A DNA stretch of 5,613 nt from Campylobacterales bacterium (GTDB taxonomy: Bacteria; Campylobacterota; Campylobacteria; Campylobacterales; JALSKU01), in contig JALVXV010000310.1 of the NCBI GenBank assembly GCA_027038235.1, positions 1-5,613 on the forward strand, written 5' to 3'. This document shows positions 1 through 5,278 of the stretch, one piece after another. Every line of letters begins with the position of its first letter. Within the stretch, counting starts at the first letter, position 1. Below the pieces are notes generated by a model. The model worked only from the letters and a program-made list of their open reading frames with translations, searched no databases and had not been told where the DNA came from. Both the position numbers and the translations under genes were made by a program.

Positions 1-1
1 A

Positions 2-1270
2 TTTTTGTTGCCTATATTGTTGTTTTCAACAGAGGTTAAGGATATTATAAAGGGTATTGATAACTCACTACTAATAAAATCGAGTAAAATCAAAACAGAG
101 GCTTTAAAAAAAATGGTTGGATTTTATGAGGGAAAAAGTTATCCAAGTGTTGATATCGATTTTAAAGCTATAAGATTGAAAGATACACCAACAGCTACCT
201 TTCATCTTCCATTAACTCCACCTATAGCTTCACCTATTGGTACAAAAAGTGATCTCTCTTTAGAGCTTGGTTTTGTCTATCCCCTCTTTACAGGATATGC
301 TACTTCAAACATGATTAAAAAGGCAAAGCTTGAAGTGATCAAATCAAAACTAAAAACTAAAAACCTAAAAAGGGAGTTATATCTAAAATCTATACTACTT
401 TATAGTAATATCTATGCTCTTTCAAGTGCAATAAGTGCAACAAAAGAGGCTATCAAAGCTCTTGATATATCTTTGAAAAAGGCTGAAAAACTGTATAAAA
501 ATGATCTCTTAGATCAAAGTGAAGTTTACAATATAAAAGCAAAAAGGTATAATGAGATAGCTACTATGGAGACTCTAAAATCAAAAAGAGATAAACTTGT
601 TAATACTCTATTTTATATAAGTGGTGTAAATATCAAAAGTGATTTGAAGTTAAGCAATACTGTTAAGCTAACAGATAAAAACAGTATCATAAGATATGCT
701 TTAAAAAATAGAGAAGATATAAAGATTTTGAAAAAGGAGCTTGATATTGGCGATAAAGAGATAAAATTGGCAAAAAGTAAATTTTATCCTACTGTTGCTA
801 TCGTAGGCGGGATTAAAAAAAGAGGCAACAATCTAAAACTCAATGGCAATGGCTATAGAAATGGTGATGAGAGCTATATTGGTATTGGTATAAAGTGGAA
901 TATATTTGATGGATTTTCTAAAGATAGAGCAACCCAGGCATCAAAACTAAAAAAGAGGGCTATATTGCTTTATCTAAATGACTATACAAAAAAGATAAGA
1001 ACCAATATAGAAAACTCATTTTCTACTCTAAAATCTCTAAAAGCAAAACTATCTGCTGCAAAAGAGCAACTTAAAAGTCAAAAGGAGTACTATAAACTTG
1101 TCAAAGGAAGGTTTGAAAATGCACTAAGTTCGGCAGATGAGCTAAGTAGAGCTATAGCAACTTTAGCAAAAGCAAAAGCAAACCTCAAGCAGTATAAAGC
1201 TAAAATATTTTTTCAAAAATATAAAATCATTTTACAAGCAGGATTAAAAAAATTTGAGGATAATTTTTGA
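2..1270 (+). CDS. TolC-family outer-membrane efflux protein, 5' end cut by window
   Basis: The product is an outer-membrane channel protein of the TolC/OEP family, which forms trimeric ducts that dock on periplasmic adaptors to export drugs, metals or proteins. The frame is already open at base 2. The first codons (F-L-L-P-I-L-L-F-S-T) look like the end of a signal peptide, so the TTG at 5 is probably internal and the true start lies a few codons upstream. Numbering from that TTG, the first repeat shows the outer-membrane strand signature YPLFTG at residues 92-97. The second shows the matching WNIFDGF around 298-304. Each is followed by long Lys/Ala/Leu-rich helices that would form the periplasmic coiled-coil barrel. 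The roughly 421 residues visible are close to full length for the family. No adaptor or pump gene follows. The substrate cannot be told. Family call is firm. Confidence 0.9.
   Translation, partial: FLLPILLFSTEVKDIIKGIDNSLLIKSSKIKTEALKKMVGFYEGKSYPSVDIDFKAIRLKDTPTATFHLPLTPPIASPIGTKSDLSLELGFVYPLFTGYATSNMIKKAKLEVIKSKLKTKNLKRELYLKSILLYSNIYALSSAISATKEAIKALDISLKKAEKLYKNDLLDQSEVYNIKAKRYNEIATMETLKSKRDKLVNTLFYISGVNIKSDLKLSNTVKLTDKNSIIRYALKNREDIKILKKELDIGDKEIKLAKSKFYPTVAIVGGIKKRGNNLKLNGNGYRNGDESYIGIGIKWNIFDGFSKDRATQASKLKKRAILLYLNDYTKKIRTNIENSFSTLKSLKAKLSAAKEQLKSQKEYYKLVKGRFENALSSADELSRAIATLAKAKANLKQYKAKIFFQKYKIILQAGLKKFEDNF
1256..1260 (+). promoter_or_regulatory. Ribosome binding site (GAGGA) that supports a TTG start
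   Basis: GAGGA lies inside the end of the TolC-family gene, six bases before the TTG at 1267. It selects this TTG as the start of the 152-aa gene; there is no ATG in that frame near the beginning of the membrane anchor. The site implies translational coupling to the upstream gene. Confidence 0.7.
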
Positions 1271-1725
1271 AAAGAGCTTTGTATGTAGTAGTTGCTATTT
1301 TATTAGTCATTTTAGCTTATGTAGGAGTTTATAGCTATCTAAAAGTAGGTGGAGTAAAAATAGTTGAGGATAAAACCAAAACCATCACAAAGCAAGATGA
1401 GATATATCTTCACTATAGGATTTTAAATAAAAGATTGCTAAATGATTATGGGATAGATTTGAGAGTTTTAATCGATAATGATATAAAAGATGTAGATAAA
1501 TTTTTAAAAAAGAAACTAGACGATATAAAAAAACATCCAAGAAAAGAGGCAAAAGATTTTATATTTGTTTTAGCTAATGTCAAAGATGGATATGTCAAGG
1601 TAGTAAGTACACAAGCAAAATATAAGGCAATATTAAAAAACAAAGATATAAGCAATATAAAGCAGTTTATTATAGCCATAGAGGATGATTTGTTAGAGTA
1701 TGAAATACAACATTCCAAAAAGTAA
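1267..1725 (+). CDS. Membrane-anchored protein of unknown function (152 aa), possibly TPM-like
   Basis: The gene starts at a TTG that overlaps the TolC-family stop codon by four bases (TTGA), with GAGGA at good spacing, so the two are almost certainly co-translated. Residues 4-24 are one hydrophobic helix after a short basic start (M-K-R), which predicts an N-terminal anchor with the remaining roughly 125 residues in the periplasm. That part is charged and alternates helix-like stretches with hydrophobic strands (D-L-R-V-L-I, F-I-F-V-L-A-N-V, Y-V-K-V-V-S-T). This order recalls the alpha/beta TPM domain, which has a central strand ending in an LLxVS-like segment, but the usual glycine motifs are absent. 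I treat that as a weak structural guess. No catalytic motif is seen. Its place in the operon suggests a role tied to envelope or efflux, which is inference only. Confidence 0.75.
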   Translation: MKRALYVVVAILLVILAYVGVYSYLKVGGVKIVEDKTKTITKQDEIYLHYRILNKRLLNDYGIDLRVLIDNDIKDVDKFLKKKLDDIKKHPRKEAKDFIFVLANVKDGYVKVVSTQAKYKAILKNKDISNIKQFIIAIEDDLLEYEIQHSKK

Positions 1726-1897
1726 AAAAGTTATCTTCTATATTGTTTGGGCAGTTATACTTGTCTATCTGTATGTAAAGTTTGCAGATATTCACCCTTT
1801 TGGTAAAGATTCTGCCTTTTATCAAAAAAGTTGTAAAACTTCCAAAGCAAAACTCCCAAAAGAGCCTTTGAAATTTAAGGGGTTAGATAGTCGGTAA
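1700..1897 (+). CDS. Small single-span membrane protein of unknown function (65 aa)
   Basis: The reading frame begins 26 bases before the end of the 152-aa gene. A stop codon (TAG) lies in frame two codons upstream, so the ATG at 1700 is the only possible start. The ribosome site is weak (AGAG very close, GAGG 15 bases away), which fits translation coupled to the upstream gene. Residues 10-28 form one transmembrane helix (V-I-F-Y-I-V-W-A-V-I-L-V-Y-L-Y-V), preceded by Lys-rich residues and followed by a 37-residue polar tail with one Cys. No family is recognised. The stop lies 15 bases inside the end of the convergent TRIC gene. Reality is supported by operon position and typical membrane-protein layout, though the small size leaves doubt. 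Confidence 0.6.
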   Translation: MKYNIPKSKKVIFYIVWAVILVYLYVKFADIHPFGKDSAFYQKSCKTSKAKLPKEPLKFKGLDSR

Positions 1898-2488
1898 ACT
1901 CCACTGCTTATAGTATGCAAAAAGTCTTAAAAAGAGTCCAAACCCAAAAGTAGCTGATATGATAATACTATTTAGATAGCCTAAATAATTTGCTAAAAAG
2001 AGCAAAGAGGATACAATAACACTAACTGTTGCATAAAAACCACTTGTTAATATAAGTGGTACTTCATTAATAAGTATATCTCTTATCACACCTCCACCTA
2101 TGGCTGTACTTAAAGAGAGTATAATTGTACCAAAGAAGTTTAACTCATTAGATATGCCTATAAGTGCACCCGTGATACTAAATGAGACTAGCCCCATAGC
2201 ATCACTAAATATAAAAAATTTATACCTTTCAGGCTTTGTTTTTTCTGCAATCTTAAAAATTTTTGCAAAAATTATTATGCTTATTACTATAAGCGAAGAT
2301 CTATAATCTTTTAAAGATAAAGGGATTTGATTTATGATGATATCCCTTATGATACCACCTCCAAGTGCTGTTAAAAAAGAAAAAAGCACAACACCTAATA
2401 AATCAAGCTCTTTTCTAACTGCTATCAAAAATCCACTAAGTGCAAAAGAGGCTATTCCTACAATGTCTGCAATATCTAATATATCCAT
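1883..2488 (-). CDS. TRIC-type cation channel homologue (YadS/UPF0126 family)
   Basis: The 201-aa product is a polytopic inner-membrane protein of the family long listed as UPF0126 (YadS, YvgT). Prokaryotic members were later shown to be homologues of animal TRIC channels: homotrimeric potassium-permeable channels with seven helices. The family's internal duplication is plain. Residues 8-61 and 96-150 align as two units, each with a conserved small-residue helix (G-x-x-S-F-x-x-[ST]-G) and the signature GGGxxRD, at 43-49 and 131-137, followed by [IV]-P-L. A seventh hydrophobic helix ends the protein. Length matches the family. It is the last gene of a minus-strand group, 23 bases after the isochorismatase-like gene, with only a weak GGATAAG-like ribosome site. 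Its stop codon overlaps the opposing 65-aa gene. Physiological role in bacteria is not established. Confidence 0.92.
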   Translation of the reverse strand: MDILDIADIVGIASFALSGFLIAVRKELDLLGVVLFSFLTALGGGIIRDIIINQIPLSLKDYRSSLIVISIIIFAKIFKIAEKTKPERYKFFIFSDAMGLVSFSITGALIGISNELNFFGTIILSLSTAIGGGVIRDILINEVPLILTSGFYATVSVIVSSLLFLANYLGYLNSIIISATFGFGLFLRLFAYYKQWSLPTI

Positions 2489-2511
2489 ATCTTATCCATA
2501 AACAAGTAGTG

Positions 2512-3054
2512 CTATTTTAGTAGCTTAGATATCTCTTTAAAACTTGGATGTTTGGAATCTTTTACTGCCATAAACAAAAACATTTCTGTTGAAAATATTT
2601 TTATCCCCTCTTGCCTCATTGCATCTATGGCATATTTTTTATTTTGCTCTGTTCTTGAAGAAATTGCATCTGCGATTAAAATCACATCAAACCCCTCTTT
2701 TTTAGCATCAAGTGCTGTTTGAAAAACACAAACATGGGATTCTATCCCAAATAATACAACAGTTTTATATAAATCTTTTGTAATTTTTTTATAGAAATTT
2801 GGCTCTTTAAAAGATGAAAATGTCCTCTTTTCAACAAAGGTAGCAGAGTTTAAAAATACTCTTAACTCCTTTATAGTTTTGCCCAATCCTTTAGGATACT
2901 GCTCTGTTACTATTAGAGGGATATTTAGTATAGCTTGTGCTTTTAATAGACGAATGATATTTTCATTGCATTTTTCTATATTTGCGATATGAGGCACCAA
3001 TCGCTCCTGCATATCAATAAGCACCATAACTGTCAAATCCAATTTAAACATCAT
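2512..3054 (-). CDS. Isochorismatase-like cysteine hydrolase (ISOC1/ISOC2 type)
   Basis: The 180-aa product belongs to the isochorismatase-like hydrolase superfamily of cytoplasmic alpha/beta enzymes that use an Asp-Lys-Cys triad. All three residues are visible: Asp14 in V-L-I-D-M-Q, Lys76 in V-E-K-R-T-F-S-S-F, and Cys109 in F-G-I-E-S-H-V-C-V. The peptide between Gly103 and Glu105 is where the family has its usual cis bond. The motif T-E-Q-Y-P-K-G-L-G at 50-58 is the hallmark of the branch that includes animal ISOC1 and ISOC2. The length is typical. The family covers nicotinamidases, isochorismatases and others, and the substrate here cannot be read from sequence. The start may be either of two adjacent ATG codons (3054 or 3051). 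Two further out-of-frame ATGs precede them and end quickly. It lies 42 bases after the secreted 147-aa gene and 23 before the TRIC gene, so one transcript is likely. Confidence 0.9.
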   Translation of the reverse strand: MMFKLDLTVMVLIDMQERLVPHIANIEKCNENIIRLLKAQAILNIPLIVTEQYPKGLGKTIKELRVFLNSATFVEKRTFSSFKEPNFYKKITKDLYKTVVLFGIESHVCVFQTALDAKKEGFDVILIADAISSRTEQNKKYAIDAMRQEGIKIFSTEMFLFMAVKDSKHPSFKEISKLLK

Positions 3055-3096
3055 CCATCCATCTTTTAAAATTACAATTATCGAAAATAAATGGTA

Positions 3097-3540
3097 TTAT
3101 CTTTCATTTAGAGATTTTAACTTATTGGCATCTATATATTTTTGTATGCCAGATATGCCTTTTAAGACTTTTGGATTGGAAAAAAGCTCTCTTCCTGCTA
3201 CTTGACCTAAGATACGAAAACTATTTTGTATAGTTGATTTTCCCTCATACTTCAAAGCTTTTTTAGTCTCATCTTTGCATGACTTTGTAAGCAATCTCAT
3301 AAATAGCTCTGCTATATTTTTATTTGCACTATCTAATTGAGCAGGTGAAACCATAGAGATAGATCTAACAGCAGGATGAAGAGACATGGCTGAAAACATC
3401 CACTTTACTAAAGTTATCCTATCTTGTGTTGTTGTAGAATCTACTAAGCACTCTGATAGTTTATCAGCATATACTCCTGCAAAAGCATTTGATGAAAAGA
3501 TCAAAAAAGCTACCATCACCCAAGTTCTAAATAATTTCAT
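3097..3540 (-). CDS. Secreted protein of unknown function (147 aa)
   Basis: The product has a clear signal peptide: basic M-K-L-F-R, hydrophobic W-V-M-V-A-F-L-I-F, and A-F-A before Gly22, giving a mature periplasmic protein of about 126 residues. Two Cys remain (31 and 88) and could pair. Mature features include S-E-C-L-V-D-S-T-T at 29-37 followed by D-R-I-T-L-V-K-W-M-F-S-A-M-S-L-H-P at 40-56. I have an impression of similar uncharacterised secreted proteins in other proteobacteria but can give no function. The start is chosen at 3540, not at the in-frame ATG at 3564. AAGGAAG sits just before 3540, the signal peptide begins there, and the predicted -10 box overlaps the longer start. It is the first gene of the minus-strand trio, directly behind a good promoter. 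Confidence 0.85.
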   Translation of the reverse strand: MKLFRTWVMVAFLIFSSNAFAGVYADKLSECLVDSTTTQDRITLVKWMFSAMSLHPAVRSISMVSPAQLDSANKNIAELFMRLLTKSCKDETKKALKYEGKSTIQNSFRILGQVAGRELFSNPKVLKGISGIQKYIDANKLKSLNER

Positions 3541-3544
3541 ATCA

Positions 3545-3551
3545 CTTCCTT
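3545..3551 (-). promoter_or_regulatory. Ribosome binding site (AAGGAAG) deciding the start at 3540
   Basis: AAGGAAG on the minus strand lies four bases before the ATG at 3540 (six from its AAGGA part). It rules for this start over the ATG eight codons upstream, which falls beside the -10 box. Confidence 0.75.
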
Positions 3552-3567
3552 TTTGATTAATCATACT

Positions 3568-3595
3568 ATTATATCAAAAAAATACCATTTTACAA
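3568..3595 (-). promoter_or_regulatory. Sigma-70-type promoter of the secreted protein / hydrolase / TRIC group
   Basis: On the minus strand a perfect -10 box TATAAT (3573-3568) is preceded by TTGTAA (3595-3590) with 16 bases between, including a T-run directly upstream of the -10 as is common in Campylobacterota. Transcription would begin near 3561, leaving a leader of about 20 bases. No equally good promoter is seen in the 42-base gap before the hydrolase gene. Confidence 0.6.
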
Positions 3596-3894
3596 AGATA
3601 ATAATTTTATAACAGATAAGCTCCATATTTGAAGAAACATAACCTTGGATTTGCAAAATTTATTATTAAGACTATCTTGCTTAATCCCAAATTTTACAAT
3701 AGAGTTTGTTGTAGTAGTGCTTATGCTTAAGCACATCTCTAAATAATAAGTAATACTCACAACATCTTCAGCTTTTGTATAGACGAGGCATATCTTTGAA
3801 GGCTTATCTACATGGTTGTTAAGTCAAAACTTTTTTAAAAGAGTATAACTTCAATGATGAGTGTTAATACAATAAAGGACACCTCTAAAGTCTA
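3596..3894. other. Gene-poor intergenic stretch without a convincing gene
   Basis: I find no gene here that I can defend. The minus strand has a stretch of 77 codons open from just after a TGA near 3820 to a TAA at 3590-3592. It lacks an ATG or ribosome site at its beginning and resembles no family I know, so it may be a decayed gene piece or chance. A short perfect hairpin (stem GTGCTTA, loop TGCT, stem TAAGCAC) lies at 3717-3734. It has no T-run on either side and so is not a standard terminator. The left arm of a 25-bp inverted repeat lies at 3682-3706. A small RNA cannot be excluded. Confidence 0.5.
3682..3706 (-). repeat. Left arm of a 25-bp imperfect inverted repeat
   Basis: Read on the minus strand, these 25 bases match 3888-3912 on the plus strand at 22 of 25 positions, with a perfect core of 15 (CTATTGTAAAATTTG). 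The core TAAAATTTGGG also recurs on the minus strand at 4695-4705 and 5386-5396. Confidence 0.7.
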
Positions 3895-3912
3895 TTGTAA
3901 AATTTGAGTTTA
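3888..3912 (+). repeat. Right arm of the 25-bp imperfect inverted repeat
   Basis: This is the plus-strand partner of 3682-3706 (22/25 identical). The two arms enclose 181 bases, giving a unit of 231 bases. The arm contains TTGTAA, which doubles as the possible -35 box of the lipoprotein gene. No target-site duplication is evident next to the arms. Confidence 0.7.
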
Positions 3913-3921
3913 TAGTATAAT
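3895..3921 (+). promoter_or_regulatory. Probable promoter of the lipoprotein gene
   Basis: TTGTAA at 3895-3900 and a perfect TATAAT at 3916-3921 are separated by 15 bases, slightly short. Transcription from here would start near 3929, about 42 bases before the ATG. A second TATAAT at 3937-3942 could instead serve as the -10, with a leader of about 22 bases, but has no good -35. The two cannot be separated by eye. Confidence 0.45.
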
Positions 3922-3960
3922 TAAGTAAATAAATATTATAATTTTAACCAAATTATTATA

Positions 3961-3965
3961 AAGGA
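3961..3965 (+). promoter_or_regulatory. Ribosome binding site of the lipoprotein gene
   Basis: AAGGA lies five bases before the ATG at 3971. It is followed directly by the basic start of a lipoprotein signal peptide, which fixes this start. Confidence 0.75.
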
Positions 3966-3970
3966 TTGAC

Positions 3971-4522
3971 ATGAAAAAAGTTGTTTTAATTTTGTTGGCA
4001 GCTGTTTTATCAGTATTGTTTACAGGCTGTGCTAATAAAGTTCCAGAATATGCTTCTTCAACTAATAATATTGTATTGTTGAAAAATTTTACTAAAAATA
4101 GCAATGGAATTGATGTAGTAAATTTTACAGATTCTGGAAGAAATGAATCAAAAGTAATGTGTAGGTTGGCTTATCCTGTTGGCATAGCTAATGGAAAAAC
4201 ATTTGCTTCATATATTGAAGATGCTTTTAAAAAAGAGTTAGTTATAGCAGGGCTTTACAATCCAAAATCCAATGTCAAAATTAGTGCTAATATAGATAAA
4301 ATTTATGGTAGTACTATGATAGGTAATGCTTATTGGGAAATTACTGTAACCTTGAAGTCTTCCAATGGTGTAAGTTATACAGTAAAATCAAAATATAATT
4401 ATGAATCAAGCTTTACTGCTTATTCTGCTTGTAGCGAAATGCAAAGATCTTTTGTACCAGCTGTACAAAAACTTATACAAGATATCATTAAAAATCCTAA
4501 ATTTAAAGACCTGATAAGATAG
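3971..4522 (+). CDS. Uncharacterised lipoprotein (183 aa)
   Basis: The product starts with M-K-K, a hydrophobic run, and the lipobox L-F-T-G-C, so signal peptidase II would cleave before Cys20 and the protein would be lipid-anchored in the envelope. Mature residues begin A-N-K, without an Asp at +2, so outer-membrane sorting is possible. The mature 164-residue part has hydrophobic strands separated by Lys/Asn-rich loops. It holds two further Cys, at 64 (V-M-C-R-L-A) and 154 (Y-S-A-C-S-E-M), that could pair. Around 76-90 is F-A-S-Y-I-E-D-A-F-K-K-E-L, then I-A-G-L-Y, and the protein ends in an amphipathic helix. The overall order (TF-x-x-Y-I-x-x-A-x-x-x-E-L then alternating strands) is faintly like YajG-type lipoproteins, but I do not assign a function. 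It appears to be a single-gene unit with its own promoter and a hairpin after the stop. Confidence 0.88.
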   Translation: MKKVVLILLAAVLSVLFTGCANKVPEYASSTNNIVLLKNFTKNSNGIDVVNFTDSGRNESKVMCRLAYPVGIANGKTFASYIEDAFKKELVIAGLYNPKSNVKISANIDKIYGSTMIGNAYWEITVTLKSSNGVSYTVKSKYNYESSFTAYSACSEMQRSFVPAVQKLIQDIIKNPKFKDLIR

Positions 4523-4553
4523 AAAATTGAATATCTTATTTTAGTTAATATGG

Positions 4554-4590
4554 TGTTGAGTATAGGGAGAATGGCTCTATACTCAATGCT
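4554..4590 (+). terminator. Hairpin, probable terminator of the lipoprotein gene
   Basis: TTGAGTATAG (4556-4565) pairs perfectly with CTATACTCAA (4577-4586) around a loop of 11 bases. Weak G-T and G-C pairs extend the base of the stem on the outside. It lies 33 bases after the stop codon. The tail is only TGTTTAATT, a poor T-run, so termination may be inefficient or assisted, but the stem is far better than chance. Confidence 0.55.
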
Positions 4591-4690
4591 GTTTAATTAA
4601 AGCACATATTATTCTTTTTAAAGTTTTGAAGGCTTAGTTAAATCACATTATAACTGACACAAAAGTTTCATTATAAAGTAGTTACTTTTA

Positions 4691-4710
4691 TAATCCCAAA
4701 TTTTATAATA
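4691..4710 (-). repeat. Further copy of the TAAAATTTGGG repeat at the IS relic's left side
   Basis: These 20 bases match 3682-3701 in the same orientation with one difference. Weaker similarity continues leftward from both copies. The copy directly abuts the presumed left end of the IS3 relic. Confidence 0.6.
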
Positions 4711-4734
4711 CCCCAAGAAAAAAGACAAATAAAA

Positions 4735-4740
4735 AAGGAG
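4735..4740 (+). promoter_or_regulatory. Orphan ribosome binding site of the decayed orfA
   Basis: AAGGAG remains intact six bases before the AT at 4747-4748 where the start codon should be. The spacing supports the reading that a G was lost from an ATG after 4748. Confidence 0.55.
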
Positions 4741-4746
4741 TATATA

Positions 4747-4912
4747 ATAAGAATAAAAGAAGACAATTTAGTAGTGAGTTTAAAGTCAAACTTGTACTTG
4801 AAGTTTTAAAAAATGAAAAGCCATTAAACCAAATAGCTAAAGAGCATAATATCTTACCAAAAAATCTCATAAACTGAAGAAACAATTCTTAGAGAATGCA
4901 GAGATTGCATCA
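4747..4912 (+). pseudogene. IS3 orfA remnant (helix-turn-helix), start codon lost and frameshifted
   Basis: From 4749 the frame reads K-N-K-R-R-Q-F-S-S-E-F-K-V-K-L-V-L-E-V-L, then K-N-E-K-P-L-N-Q-I-A-K-E-H-N-I-L-P-K-N-L-I-N. This is the classic N-terminal helix-turn-helix of IS3-family OrfA. The codon before K should be ATG but reads AT, one G short. At 4875 the expected Trp codon reads TGA. Restoring a single G gives W-K-K-Q-F-L-E-N-A-E-I-A in the next frame, the family's usual sequence. Similarity stops near 4912, so the C-terminal leucine-zipper part and the slippery frameshift region into orfB are gone. Two single-G losses in a short gene point to decay or possibly to sequencing error, but the lost body makes it a pseudogene either way. 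Confidence 0.8.
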
Positions 4913-4946
4913 AAGCTTTGCGACAACTCCACAGACCAAAGGTTAA

Positions 4947-5267
4947 GGACAATATAGAAGCTATATTCATACAAAAAGATTAAAAGATAGCGGTATTAAA
5001 ATTTCAATGGATTCCAAAAGTAGAGCTATTGATAATATAGCAACAAAGAGACTAAGCAGAAGTGTAAAATGTGAGAGAATCTATCTTAATGAATATCAAA
5101 ATATGCAGAAGCTTAAAGATGATTTGCATAACTATTTTCACTTCTATAACTACTATAGGTTTAAATACAAAAGACCAATGGAGGTATATAATGAACAAAA
5201 ATATTTAAATACGATTAAACGAAATGAAACTATGAACAATATACAAATCTCACAAAAGGCAGCATAG
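4947..5267 (+). pseudogene. IS3 orfB transposase C-terminal remnant, catalytic Glu lost
   Basis: The frame opens after a TAA at 4944-4946 with G-Q-Y-R-S-Y-I-H-T-K-R-L, corresponding to the family's DQGxQYTS region. It continues K-D-S-G-I-K-I-S-M-D-S-K-S-R-A-I-D-N, then I-A-T-K-R-L-S-R-S-V-K-C-E-R-I-Y-L. This is the end of the IS3-family DDE integrase core. Family members have I-E-R-L-W-R-S-V-K-Y-E here. The catalytic Glu is Lys (AAG at 5046-5048), and the conserved Trp is Ser. Further on, F-Y-N-Y-Y-R-F runs straight into K-Y-K-R-P-M-E-V-Y, missing the usual H-Q-S-L, a clean 12-base in-frame loss. The ATG at 5007 is internal and not a real start. An 86-residue open frame survives but cannot be an active transposase. 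Confidence 0.82.
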
Positions 5268-5278
5268 TGGCAAGGGAA

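Noticed and set aside
1446..1718. 90-codon open frame on the minus strand
   Set aside because: It lies wholly inside the 152-aa plus-strand gene. Its Ser/Phe/Leu-rich translation is the mirror of a Lys-rich gene, and it has no ribosome site.
2100..2306. 68-codon open frame on the plus strand
   Set aside because: It lies inside the TRIC gene on the opposite strand, whose two GGGxxRD motifs make that gene certain.
3540..3564. Upstream ATG (3564) as start of the secreted protein
   Set aside because: It would add eight polar residues before a signal peptide and overlaps the predicted transcription start, whereas AAGGAAG sits properly before 3540.
3717..3734. GTGCTTA-TGCT-TAAGCAC hairpin as a terminator
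   Set aside because: The stem is perfect but short, no T-run follows on either strand, and no gene ends next to it.
3910..4104. 64-codon open frame on the minus strand
   Set aside because: It covers the start and signal peptide of the lipoprotein gene in antisense, and has no ribosome site or family likeness.
4703..4885. 60-codon hydrophobic open frame on the minus strand
   Set aside because: It is the antisense of the Lys-rich IS3 orfA remnant; its hydrophobic look follows from that.
5007..5267. 86-residue protein as an independent gene
   Set aside because: The transposase likeness continues upstream of the ATG to 4947 without a break, so the ATG is internal to a decayed orfB.
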